Shown piece by piece: positions 56,631 to 64,000 of a stretch of DNA of 64,000 bases. The notes below the pieces were generated by a model. The model was not told the origin of the DNA. It worked only from the letters and a program-made list of their open reading frames with translations, and ran no database searches. Source of the stretch: AAA164-E04 sp964342825 (GTDB lineage: Bacteria; Verrucomicrobiota; Verrucomicrobiia; Limisphaerales; AAA164-E04); the NCBI GenBank assembly GCA_964342825.1, contig CAYFHO010000011.1:1-64000 (forward strand). The letters run 5' to 3'. How positions within the stretch are numbered: the stretch's first letter is position 1; every line of letters starts with the position of its first letter. The translations under genes were made by a program, and so were the position numbers.

Positions 56631-57464
56631 ATGGCAGACTCAAAAAAAGCATCTCAGTCAAAGGCAAAGCAGAAGTCCCCTTCCTACATGGTAATTTGCG
56701 TCTCTGTCTTGCTTTTAGGATTATGGGGGTTTCCTGGATTGTGGTACACGCAGGTGGATCAGGAGGCTGAACGTTATTGGTTTTCGGCCAGGAATGAGGT
56801 CCAAGGATATGCATTCGTGGACCAACCCATCGGAGATGCCATGGAGCGTCGTCTGGTTGCGGATGAAACTTTCAACGGACAATTTTTAGATCCTTCGAAT
56901 AATGCTGTCCTGGCCTTCATCGCCAAACGTCACAGTGAATCCATCAATGAAATTGGATTATTCGTACATACCCCGGATCGATGCTGGACCGAAGGAGGCT
57001 GGAAAATACAACCTATCCAACCCGATTACGTGGAGGTGGATATTCAAGGAGAGAAGGTTGGTTTCGAGCGTCGCTTGTTTATTGCCGGATCTAGATTTGA
57101 ATTGGTTTACTTCACAGGAATGGTTGGAGGACAGACCTTACCCTATCGTCTGGATCACAACCTTTCTGTGGCGATGAAGTACCAGTTTGAAAAAGACCGA
57201 GTCAACACGACCGGCACATCCCGGCGTATGGTGGACACCAAACTTTGGGGCAGGGTTTGGGATAGTTTCAAGAGCAGGCGACAATTATTAGGTCCAAAAC
57301 AATTCATCAGAGTTTCCACCACGGTTCATCCTGACCAACTTGAAAAAGGGGACTTACGTCTGCAAAGTTTTTTGGATAACTGGCTTGAACGGGTTGATTA
57401 TGTCAAGGAAATGGAGTCTTGGAAGGATTCCGTTTTGTCTGAGGAAGGAGGCGACGATGCCTAA
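56631..57464 (+). CDS. exosortase-associated EpsI-like protein
   Basis: A 277-aa protein with one N-terminal TM helix (MVICVSVLLLGLWGFPGLWY) and a periplasmic domain. FVHTPDRCWTEGGWKI resembles the EpsI/DUF3485 hallmark HtPexCyxxxGW, with Cys replacing the usual position by similar spacing. EpsI-like proteins are encoded beside or fused to exosortases and are thought to help protein sorting or exopolysaccharide export. Its stop overlaps the exosortase ATG by 8 bases, so the two are coupled. Detailed biochemistry is unknown. Confidence 0.78.
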   Translation: MADSKKASQSKAKQKSPSYMVICVSVLLLGLWGFPGLWYTQVDQEAERYWFSARNEVQGYAFVDQPIGDAMERRLVADETFNGQFLDPSNNAVLAFIAKRHSESINEIGLFVHTPDRCWTEGGWKIQPIQPDYVEVDIQGEKVGFERRLFIAGSRFELVYFTGMVGGQTLPYRLDHNLSVAMKYQFEKDRVNTTGTSRRMVDTKLWGRVWDSFKSRRQLLGPKQFIRVSTTVHPDQLEKGDLRLQSFLDNWLERVDYVKEMESWKDSVLSEEGGDDA

Positions 57465-58374
57465 TCAACTGTCAGGTGTTCAGCCCGCAAAACCGGATCA
57501 GTTTTCTGATTCATTTCTTTATCTGCACCTGGTTCCCAGCTTCATTGCTCTTGCTTGGCTCGCCGCCAAAGCATCCTGGTTTTGGAATCATCAGCCAGAT
57601 CTCTCCTTTGGATGGATCGTCATTTTTCTCTGTGCTTTCCTTTTTTGGGAATCCTGGCAAGTGCGTCCTGCAGCCAAACTGAAATTGTCTTGGGTGTCTA
57701 TTTTGTTCGGGCTTTGTGGAACAGGTTTGCTTTTTGTCTTTCAAATCTATCAAGCCGCGCTTGGGTTGAAACCTGCAGCTTTGGTCGGACTTGCGCTTGC
57801 GGTCATGATGGTGGTCACAGCCAACTTGCATTATGTTTTTGGCTGGAGAGGAATTTTGAAGTTTCTTTTTCCCTACGCATTCATATTAATCGCATTGCCC
57901 ATGCCTTCCGCCGTGCATGGGATTGTAGTCAATGGACTACAACATCAGGTTGCCTATGTTACCGTGGAGATTTTGGCAATTATTGGCATCCCCGCCGATT
58001 TATCGGGTAGTATCATTCATCTCACCAGCGGACCTGTGGGCGTCGATGAGGCTTGCAGTGGAATACGAAGTTTGCAGAGCACGATCATGGCCACGCTTTT
58101 TATTGGGTTTTTAATGCTGAAGGGGATTGGATTAAGAATATTTTTATTCTTTGCAGGCATTGCCCTGGCTATTTTTGGCAACCTGATTCGGGTGTTGTTC
58201 TTGAGTTATCAGGCGCATCACCACGGCATCGAGGCTATTGATGCCAGTCATGATGCTGCGGGCTGGTCTATTTTGTTGTTCACGGTTGGAGGCGTGGCGA
58301 TTCTTTCATGGCTGCTTGGAAAAGTTCAAACTGCCATCGAGAATTTGCCGAGGCCAGATCAGGCTCAGGGCTGA
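57457..58374 (+). CDS. xrt: exosortase
   Basis: A 305-aa multi-pass membrane cysteine transpeptidase that cuts PEP-CTERM signals. The ATG at 57457 is chosen because GGAGG lies just upstream and the family sequence begins after it. About eight TM helices are visible. The catalytic triad is Cys200 in DEACSGIRSL, Arg245 in GNLIRVLFLS and His265 in SHDAAGW, in the conserved order. It overlaps the EpsI-like gene by 8 bases. The PEP-CTERM protein encoded at 46200-47216 is a likely substrate, and other substrates should exist elsewhere in the genome. The exact exosortase subclass was not decided. Confidence 0.92.
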   Translation: MPNQLSGVQPAKPDQFSDSFLYLHLVPSFIALAWLAAKASWFWNHQPDLSFGWIVIFLCAFLFWESWQVRPAAKLKLSWVSILFGLCGTGLLFVFQIYQAALGLKPAALVGLALAVMMVVTANLHYVFGWRGILKFLFPYAFILIALPMPSAVHGIVVNGLQHQVAYVTVEILAIIGIPADLSGSIIHLTSGPVGVDEACSGIRSLQSTIMATLFIGFLMLKGIGLRIFLFFAGIALAIFGNLIRVLFLSYQAHHHGIEAIDASHDAAGWSILLFTVGGVAILSWLLGKVQTAIENLPRPDQAQG

Positions 58375-58390
58375 TTTTGGGTTACTACCA

Positions 58391-59776
58391 TCAGTCACTT
58401 CTTCGATTCATCAGTCCATGAACCGCCTGTACGACTTGATGCTCTACATCCGAAGACCAGCGTGTAGGTTGTCCGTAATAAACCATGGCGCCCCCTCCTT
58501 CGTATCCCCCTTCCAGCCAGACTCTTTTTGAAGGGATATATCCCATCACATCATGCGAATATCCTGAAACCCAGAGTCGGTTGCCATAGCTCTTTTTAAA
58601 TTGAAGAACGAAATCCACAACGACTTCTCCTCCCATCGTGATCCACTCGACCTCATTTCCCAGTTTCCACAATCCAATGGGGTAGGGATAACTCGTTGGT
58701 ATTTGATTTCCTTGCTGGATGTGATCCAACCATTTTCTGGCTCTTGACGCAGCATATCGATTGTCAGAAAGAGCTTCATTTTCCAGATTCTCTTTAGTTG
58801 GCAGGGTGTCAAACAACAATGGTATCTCTGAATACTTGGTCGCCAAGTCAGGTGATACTTCATCTAGCACACCTTCCATTCCAAGAACGACAGCATCGGC
58901 CAACTGCTTTCCATAGCTCTGGGCTAATTCTGGTTTTCTGCGTGGGATGGGATTGATATCTGCCCCGCACCCAGCCCAAAACATCGCCTGGGCACCCTCA
59001 AAAGTTTCCTCCAAATAGGACTGGGCATAACCAGGGTAATCTCCGGACCATTGATAATCGCTGAGGACGGTTGCATGACAAGCATAGCCAAAAACAATCC
59101 CCAGAGGTTTGTTGCTGATATCTCGAATTTCGAGAATCGGAACCGAATAATCCACCGGTCCTTGCAATTTTCCGGCCGCACGCCATGCAGGAACATGTGA
59201 TTCCGGGTTTTGCCGTCGATTGGTGGCAAAAGTCGCATGCGATTGACCCGCTCGGAGTCGAGCTGGTTGTAAATTTTCAAAAGCTCGATCACCTAAATCA
59301 ACCAGGAGATTTTTCAACTTGGCAGTGTAGTCCAATAGGAGTTCAGATTCTGATTCATCCAGGATGTACATGGTCCGTAAATTTTCACCCACGACAGGAC
59401 CGGTATGTGTGTGTGAGCAATTGATGAGTATATCCTTGAGTTGAAGTCTGTGTCGTTTGGCCAATTCATTTCTGACCGGAAGAGTCACATCTCTTGAAAG
59501 GCCCACCAGATCCAGGGTGATCAGCAGGGCTTGATTTCCATCAGCGTCTTCTAGTGCGAGGCTCTTGGCCCAGAGAGGAGTTCGAGTGCCTTCAGAACCA
59601 TGATCTCTCGAGGCGTAACCACTCATCCACATGGATGTTGCAGGGGTGATGTTTTGCCGGCTGAATCCAGCTTTCCATCCTCTAGGCGGATCTGTCCTGC
59701 CTTGCAGCAAAGGTGTAAGAAGGCAAAGCAGGAAGGGTAAAAATCTCTTAATTGTGAGCAACGGATGCATCTTCAA
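58391..59776 (-). CDS. neutral/alkaline ceramidase-like protein, exported
   Basis: A 461-aa protein with a signal peptide (FLPFLLCLLTPLLQG). It matches the N-terminal catalytic domain of neutral ceramidases: AGFSRQNITPATSMWMSGYA at its start, INCSHTHTGPVV with zinc-binding His, FGYACHATVLSDYQWSGDYP, and MFWAGCGADINP. Full ceramidases also carry a C-terminal immunoglobulin-like domain that is absent here, as in many Planctomycete and Verrucomicrobial homologues. Ceramide hydrolysis is not assured; other amide substrates are possible. It converges with the exosortase gene, with 16 bases between the stops. Confidence 0.86.
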   Translation of the reverse strand: MKMHPLLTIKRFLPFLLCLLTPLLQGRTDPPRGWKAGFSRQNITPATSMWMSGYASRDHGSEGTRTPLWAKSLALEDADGNQALLITLDLVGLSRDVTLPVRNELAKRHRLQLKDILINCSHTHTGPVVGENLRTMYILDESESELLLDYTAKLKNLLVDLGDRAFENLQPARLRAGQSHATFATNRRQNPESHVPAWRAAGKLQGPVDYSVPILEIRDISNKPLGIVFGYACHATVLSDYQWSGDYPGYAQSYLEETFEGAQAMFWAGCGADINPIPRRKPELAQSYGKQLADAVVLGMEGVLDEVSPDLATKYSEIPLLFDTLPTKENLENEALSDNRYAASRARKWLDHIQQGNQIPTSYPYPIGLWKLGNEVEWITMGGEVVVDFVLQFKKSYGNRLWVSGYSHDVMGYIPSKRVWLEGGYEGGGAMVYYGQPTRWSSDVEHQVVQAVHGLMNRRSD

Positions 59777-59968
59777 TCTTTATCAAGCTTTGTCAGAAAT
59801 GGAAAGGTGGAGTTACCGAATCTATCAATCATTTGATCCGGATTTGGGTGATTCTCAACGGCTAACATGACAACTTTGTAATGAACAGGTAAGGTTGTGG
59901 TGATTTTCATGTGGTTTGCTAAGGACGTTGATAAAAGATCAATGAACCAAATTAGAAAGAGAAATCAT

Positions 59969-61474
59969 ATGAAACAAACGATTGCCAAATTATGTTCAAA
60001 CATGCGCCTTGCGTTGATTGGTACGATGGCTGTGGCCATTGTGGCCTCTGCAGCCAACGGTTGGATGAAAGGAAATGCAAGTGGTAAGAATCGCCCTGAA
60101 GCGACCTTGAAGATCAACGATCAACCCCTTCAGCGCGACGGCAACATGACCGTCAGTTTTGCCCCTGTCATACAGGAGGTGGCTCCAAGTGTGGTTAAGG
60201 TTTTTACCAGTTCAGAGGTGAAATCCTCAGGTCGTCGGAGAGGATCCGGTTTGGAACAGTTTTTCGGGAATCGATTTCGCGGTTTTGAATTCCCCGAAAT
60301 GCCTGAATCCAAGCCCAGGAGCGGACTGGGTTCTGGAGTGATTGTTTCCCCTGAAGGTTATATCTTGACCAATAACCATGTGATTGATGGGGCGGACTCG
60401 GTCAAAGTCGTATTGAGCCCTGGAAATGAGGAATACACCGCCGAGGTGGTCGGGGTGGATCCCAAGTCTGATGTGGCGGTTCTTAAAATCGAAGCGGAAG
60501 ACTTACAACCGATCGAACTCGGTGACAGTGATCAGATCATGGTGGGAGATTTAGTCCTCGCCATTGGGAATCCATTTGGTGTGGGGCAAACCGTTACCAT
60601 GGGAATGGTCAGTGCCAAAGGCCGTGCTCACATGGGACTTGATTATGAGGATTTTATCCAAACCGACGCCGCAATCAATCCTGGAAATTCAGGTGGTGCT
60701 CTGGTCGATGCTCAAGGGCGGTTGATCGGGGTCAATACAGCAATTCTAAGTCAATCCGGAGGTAATCTTGGAATCGGTTTTGCCATTCCCGTTAATCTCG
60801 CCCGCAGTGTCATGGAAAGTTTGATCGATCATGGTCATGTCGTTCGGGGGTATTTGGGTGTGAATATTCAGGACGTGAAACCAGCTTTGGCTTCTCATTT
60901 TGGTTTGGAGGAGAATTCTGGGGCCTTGATTGCGGATGTTGTACCTGACAGTCCAGCAGAGGCAGCTGGTCTGGAAGCTGGCGACGTTGTGATTGAATTT
61001 GACGGCAAGAAGATCAAGGACAGCCGGCACTTGAAGCTGGTGGTGGGGCAAAGCTCACCTAATCAGGGCTATGATGTCGAGATCAGTCGAGGAGGCAAGC
61101 GAACCTCGATTGAGGTTTCGCTCGACGAATTGACTGACGAGGGTCCGAAATGGGCGCATTCATCCTCCAGAAGTGGTGATCATTCCTACTGGCCCACTGA
61201 CATGAAACTGGAAAACCTAACTCCTGAACTCCGCAGGCAATATCAGATTCCATCCAGAATTGAGGGATTGCTTGTAACTGCAGTCCAGGAAGGTGGTTCC
61301 GCCTGGCGAGCAGGTATTCGTCCAGGGGCGGTCATCAACGAGGTCAACCAAATGCCTGTTTATTCTCTCAATGAACTTGAAAACTTGCAGGTAAATGGGG
61401 CTGATACTTTAGTAAGGATCTGGTATAGAGGTGGAAGCACTTACTTGGTGATTCAAAATGAGCCGATCGGATAA
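59969..61474 (+). CDS. Do/DegP-family periplasmic serine protease
   Basis: A 501-aa HtrA-type protease and chaperone that degrades misfolded envelope proteins. The N-terminal hydrophobic segment (LALIGTMAVAIVASAANG) is a signal peptide or anchor. The trypsin-like domain has His137 (TNNHVIDGADS), Asp168 (DPKSDVAVLKI) and Ser241 (NPGNSGGALVD). Two PDZ domains follow (about 290-370 and 415-500). A Gly/Arg/Phe-rich stretch near 86-105 forms the LA-loop-like insert before the protease core. ATG 59969 with GAAAGAG upstream is used; in-frame starts at 59897 and 59942 are less likely. A strong terminator follows. Confidence 0.93.
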   Translation: MKQTIAKLCSNMRLALIGTMAVAIVASAANGWMKGNASGKNRPEATLKINDQPLQRDGNMTVSFAPVIQEVAPSVVKVFTSSEVKSSGRRRGSGLEQFFGNRFRGFEFPEMPESKPRSGLGSGVIVSPEGYILTNNHVIDGADSVKVVLSPGNEEYTAEVVGVDPKSDVAVLKIEAEDLQPIELGDSDQIMVGDLVLAIGNPFGVGQTVTMGMVSAKGRAHMGLDYEDFIQTDAAINPGNSGGALVDAQGRLIGVNTAILSQSGGNLGIGFAIPVNLARSVMESLIDHGHVVRGYLGVNIQDVKPALASHFGLEENSGALIADVVPDSPAEAAGLEAGDVVIEFDGKKIKDSRHLKLVVGQSSPNQGYDVEISRGGKRTSIEVSLDELTDEGPKWAHSSSRSGDHSYWPTDMKLENLTPELRRQYQIPSRIEGLLVTAVQEGGSAWRAGIRPGAVINEVNQMPVYSLNELENLQVNGADTLVRIWYRGGSTYLVIQNEPIG

Positions 61475-61500
61475 TTTTCTCCAATATTAAAATCATTGCA

Positions 61501-61539
61501 AAGTTGCCGCTTTCGATGTGCAAAGCGGCAACTTTTTTT
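61501..61539 (+). terminator. strong Rho-independent terminator after the Do-family protease gene
   Basis: AAGTTGCCGCTTT and AAAGCGGCAACTT form a perfect 13-bp stem with an 8-base loop, followed by a run of T, 26 bases after the protease stop codon. Confidence 0.92.
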
Positions 61540-61633
61540 ATGTTGAGCATTCAACATCTCATGATTTTCTGGAACGTGATTTTAATTCGATAGTTGCATT
61601 CGGTTGCCAAATTCAGTTTTCTTGCGATCCCTT

Positions 61634-62509
61634 ATGGGTTTGTCTCAGATACAACAACCACCAAAGTGGCGCACATTTTTAATACTAGGCCGGACCTCCA
61701 ATTTGCCGACTGTTTGGTCAAATTGTTTGGCGGGATGGCTGCTTGGAGGGGCTGGCGCGATTCAGGTGCTTGGCTGGTTGTGCCTGGGGGCCACGCTCCT
61801 TTATGTGGGGGGGATGTATTTAAATGATGCCTTCGACGCAGGATTTGATCGAAGATTCCGAAAAGAAAGACCCATTCCAGCCGGTCATGTGGAGGAAAAA
61901 ACGGTTTGGCTTTTGGGGTGGGGAGCCATGGGGGCTGGATTTGTTTGCCTCGTTATGGGGAGCCAGGTGTCTCTTAGTATCGCGTTTTTGTTGGTTTTAT
62001 CGATTATCATTTATGATGCGGTGCACAAACATTTTCCTTTCTCTCCGGTCATCATGGCCGCTTGTAGGTTCTTTCTGATTTTGGCTGCTTTTGATTCATC
62101 CGGCCACCCATGGCAAGGTTTTGCCTTATGGACGGCCTTTGCGATGGCTGCCTATATCGTGGGGCTTACCTATGTTGCAAAACGTGAATCCACCGGTGGT
62201 GTGATTGCCTTTTGGCCCTGCCTGTTCATCGCCGCTCCCATAGGACTTTCTTTCCTGGTTAACAACGGACGCTATTTTTGGATAGGTTTGTTGTCATCCA
62301 TGTTGATGTTGGCCTGGGTGGTTTGGTGCCTTCAGTTCATATTTCGAAGCAGGAACATTCAAGTTTTCAAGACGGTCTCTGGTTTGCTTGCGGGTATTCC
62401 ACTGGTCGACATGGTGTCCATTGCGGGTGCGGATCCTATCTGGATGGGCGTCATGGGGATATTTTTCCTGACTGCGCTTTTCTTCCAAAGATTTATTCCA
62501 GCAACTTAA
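61634..62509 (+). CDS. UbiA-family prenyltransferase
   Basis: A 291-aa integral membrane protein with about eight TM helices and the UbiA aspartate motifs. NDAFDAGFD (an NDxxDxxxD form) binds the prenyl diphosphate through Mg2+, followed by RPIPAGHV. The second motif is reduced to YDAVHK, where typical enzymes have DxxxD-like acidic residues. It could prenylate quinone, haem or lipid precursors; the family includes EboC-like proteins of unknown role. The start is uncertain: ATG 61634 is used, while TTG 61604 is in frame; neither has a good ribosome site. It converges with the sialidase-like gene. Confidence 0.85.
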   Translation: MGLSQIQQPPKWRTFLILGRTSNLPTVWSNCLAGWLLGGAGAIQVLGWLCLGATLLYVGGMYLNDAFDAGFDRRFRKERPIPAGHVEEKTVWLLGWGAMGAGFVCLVMGSQVSLSIAFLLVLSIIIYDAVHKHFPFSPVIMAACRFFLILAAFDSSGHPWQGFALWTAFAMAAYIVGLTYVAKRESTGGVIAFWPCLFIAAPIGLSFLVNNGRYFWIGLLSSMLMLAWVVWCLQFIFRSRNIQVFKTVSGLLAGIPLVDMVSIAGADPIWMGVMGIFFLTALFFQRFIPAT

Positions 62510-62528
62510 GCAAACTGTATCCACAGCA

Positions 62529-63716
62529 TCATTTCATAAACAGGCCTTGATTTGCCTTGTTGTCCAGTTCCGATAATTTCAGCCGGACACTCACAATGTA
62601 AGGGGATTCTCCTTTTTTCCAATGGCCGTAGGTGGTGGTGACTATGGTTCCGTTAGGCAATAGTTCAACACCAGGATAGGCGCAGTCGGCTGCTTTGGTG
62701 TTATCCATGAGTCGAACTCTGTATTGGCCTTCTCGATTGTGAAGGATGTCATCGTATGTTCCAACCCAGGCTACCCAATCTCCCTTGGTAGGTGATTCAT
62801 GAGTGGTGTCGCGAAATGAAATGAACAATCGTCCGTCCGGCGTGTAAACACCCGTGTGACGATCTCCGGTCAATGAGGCCGGCAGCTCGCGTGGCGTGGT
62901 CCACGTTTCGGCTTCGTCATTACTGAAAATGACGTGTGAATTTCTACTTCGCCTGTTTTCACGCAGTAGAACCGCCATCTGATTTCCATCAGGAGATCGG
63001 ATCATTCCCGGTTCACAAAGATGAATCTGGTCGTTGGCATATATGGGCTCAGGGGCCGACCAGGTCAGGCCACCGTCGGATGAAAAGGTCTGGTAAAGGG
63101 TCATTGTAGGAACACGCTTCCCATTCGCCGTAAAAAATCTCCCGTCATCATGAAACATGGCCATGTAATGTCCTGGTCCTTTCTGGATCGGCGCCACATA
63201 CCCCATGACCACAATTCCACCCCAATCACCAACAGGTTTGAGTTCGCTCCAGCTATGGCCATCATCTTCCGACACAGCCAGTCGAGCAGGGTACAACCCT
63301 GACCACATGATGATCCGTTTCTTTCCGTGGGCATCGATCACCCGGTGCAATGTCGGGACCTCTTTGGAGCTTGCCCAGGTTTCCGGCGTTTCCAATCTCT
63401 TCGACCAGGTCTTTCCACCATCGTTGCTTCGTTTGTAAACTATGGCACCTCTGCCATGACCCTTGGGGTAGACACAAAGCATGGTCTTCCCATCTTCCAA
63501 TAAACAAGTTGTCGGATGCCCTAAATACTGGCCCGGTTCACGATCCACGATGACTTGTCGATGCTGCTCTGCTGCGAGGTCGATGGTTGGGATCGAGTAG
63601 GATTTTGGTTGGGGGGATGCTGGAGTCTGCGCGTTTGCCAACATCAATGAAAGGGAAAAGACGAGGGCGTTGGCCAAGACGCAAGTGGTTCTTATTTTGA
63701 TCAAAGCTGTGTTCAT
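62529..63716 (-). CDS. exported sialidase-like protein with Asp-box repeats
   Basis: A 395-aa six-bladed beta-propeller protein of the sialidase/BNR superfamily. The signal peptide is VLANALVFSLSLMLANA. Asp-box-like motifs recur: SNDGGKTWS, SEDDGHSWS, SSDGGLTWS and SNDEAETWT. Arg-rich segments that could bind a carboxylate occur (MIRSPDGNQMAVLLRENRR). Without a structural check, true sialidase activity is not certain; many homologues in this phylum have unknown glycoside substrates. It may act with the secreted sulfatase at 43901 on marine or host glycans (inference). Confidence 0.82.
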   Translation of the reverse strand: MNTALIKIRTTCVLANALVFSLSLMLANAQTPASPQPKSYSIPTIDLAAEQHRQVIVDREPGQYLGHPTTCLLEDGKTMLCVYPKGHGRGAIVYKRSNDGGKTWSKRLETPETWASSKEVPTLHRVIDAHGKKRIIMWSGLYPARLAVSEDDGHSWSELKPVGDWGGIVVMGYVAPIQKGPGHYMAMFHDDGRFFTANGKRVPTMTLYQTFSSDGGLTWSAPEPIYANDQIHLCEPGMIRSPDGNQMAVLLRENRRSRNSHVIFSNDEAETWTTPRELPASLTGDRHTGVYTPDGRLFISFRDTTHESPTKGDWVAWVGTYDDILHNREGQYRVRLMDNTKAADCAYPGVELLPNGTIVTTTYGHWKKGESPYIVSVRLKLSELDNKANQGLFMK

Positions 63717-63845
63717 GGGCTTGGGATATTACTTTTGCTTGAGAATAGGTTCATTCCTTTCAATTGGAGAAGGTTTTTATTTCCTCGATACGTCTTGCTC
63801 GGAACCCACCTGCCTCGTTATTCTGACCGATAGTTTCCAATGATC

Positions 63846-64000
63846 ATGAAGGTTCGCTGTCATTCTCCTGCCATAATAATGGCCCTCGGCTGGTTTGTTG
63901 TGTTTTCCTACCAATTTGGAATCCAGGCTGCGGATTGGGCGATCCCACCTGAATTGCAGGATTACTTTGAACATCAGGTTGAATCCATCGAACACCGTTC
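63846..64000 (+). CDS. start of an exported protein, cut by the window end
   Basis: An open frame from ATG 63846 runs to the window edge without a stop. It begins with a signal peptide (IIMALGWFVVFSYQFGIQAA) followed by DWAIPPELQDYFEHQVESIE. The ATG at 63840 is an alternative start. The 51 visible residues are too few to name a family; the segment after the signal peptide resembles starts of some secreted esterases of this phylum, but I cannot support that. Confidence 0.55.
   Translation, partial: MKVRCHSPAIIMALGWFVVFSYQFGIQAADWAIPPELQDYFEHQVESIEHR

Noticed and set aside
63777..63995. Minus-strand open frame of 72 codons at the window end
   Set aside because: Antisense to a plus-strand frame with a good signal peptide that runs off the window.
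1..64000. CRISPR arrays, tRNA or rRNA genes, insertion sequences, prophage
   Set aside because: None of the required repeats, cloverleaf-like sequences, transposase or phage genes was recognised by eye; a tRNA scan was not possible.

Overview
The window is a stretch of bacterial chromosome of moderate GC, densely packed with genes on both strands. It most likely comes from a member of the Verrucomicrobiota or another PVC-group lineage, probably free-living and aquatic. Reasons: an exosortase with an EpsI-like partner and a PEP-CTERM substrate, a formylglycine sulfatase, a sialidase-like protein, a Tat-exported Gfo/Idh/MocA oxidoreductase, a CotH-type protein, a MoxR/DUF58/vWA/DUF4159 cluster, a membrane pyrophosphatase and a thioredoxin-PDZ protein of a type I recall from Planctomycetes and Verrucomicrobia. 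The taxonomic call is inference from gene content only. No rRNA, tRNA, CRISPR array, insertion sequence or phage was seen.

Layout. 1-5.4 kb: two overlapping RND transporter genes, the first cut by the window edge and carrying extra membrane segments. 5.6-10.9 kb: a copper module made of a very large multicopper oxidase and a SCO1-cytochrome c-PCuAC triple-domain protein. 10.9-14.5 kb (minus): a small membrane protein, an epoxide-hydrolase-like enzyme, a short-chain dehydrogenase, and a gene interrupted by an in-frame TGA that reads best as a selenoprotein (Sec78 in a UxxC motif) with a SECIS-like hairpin. 14.7-22.6 kb: an RlmI-like methyltransferase, an RND permease plus adaptor, trpE and a histone-deacetylase-family hydrolase. 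22.7-30.1 kb (plus): a DUF2723-TPR membrane protein, a glycosyltransferase, phosphotransacetylase, its P-loop/DRTGG companion, and hisC. 30.2-39.6 kb (minus): a six-gene MoxR-DUF58-vWA-DUF4159-TPR cluster. 39.9-43.8 kb: a CotH-like gene diverging from a hipBA toxin-antitoxin pair, with four regularly spaced operator-like repeats between them. 43.9-47.2 kb: a sulfatase, an unknown exported protein and a PEP-CTERM protein. 47.5-50 kb: hisD and a second hisC. 50.2-56.5 kb: a Gfo/Idh/MocA protein, a HypF-like protein with eroded active sites, and the membrane pyrophosphatase. 56.6-58.4 kb: the EpsI-like protein and exosortase. 58.4-64 kb: a ceramidase-like protein, a DegP-type protease, a UbiA-family prenyltransferase, a sialidase-like protein and the start of a further exported protein.

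How the parts fit: much of the window concerns the cell envelope (efflux, exosortase sorting, periplasmic proteolysis, copper and redox proteins, secreted hydrolases), with some core metabolism (tryptophan, histidine and acetyl-phosphate) interspersed. The strongest unusual signal is the predicted selenoprotein at 13197-14546. It joins a Trx-like UxxC site, a CxxCH haem motif and two PDZ domains. Its hairpin, 19 nt after the UGA, has a 7-bp stem and a GGU loop. The SCO-cytochrome-PCuAC fusion beside the giant multicopper oxidase, the degenerate HypF homologue and the 40/76/40-bp operator array upstream of hipBA are the next most interesting.
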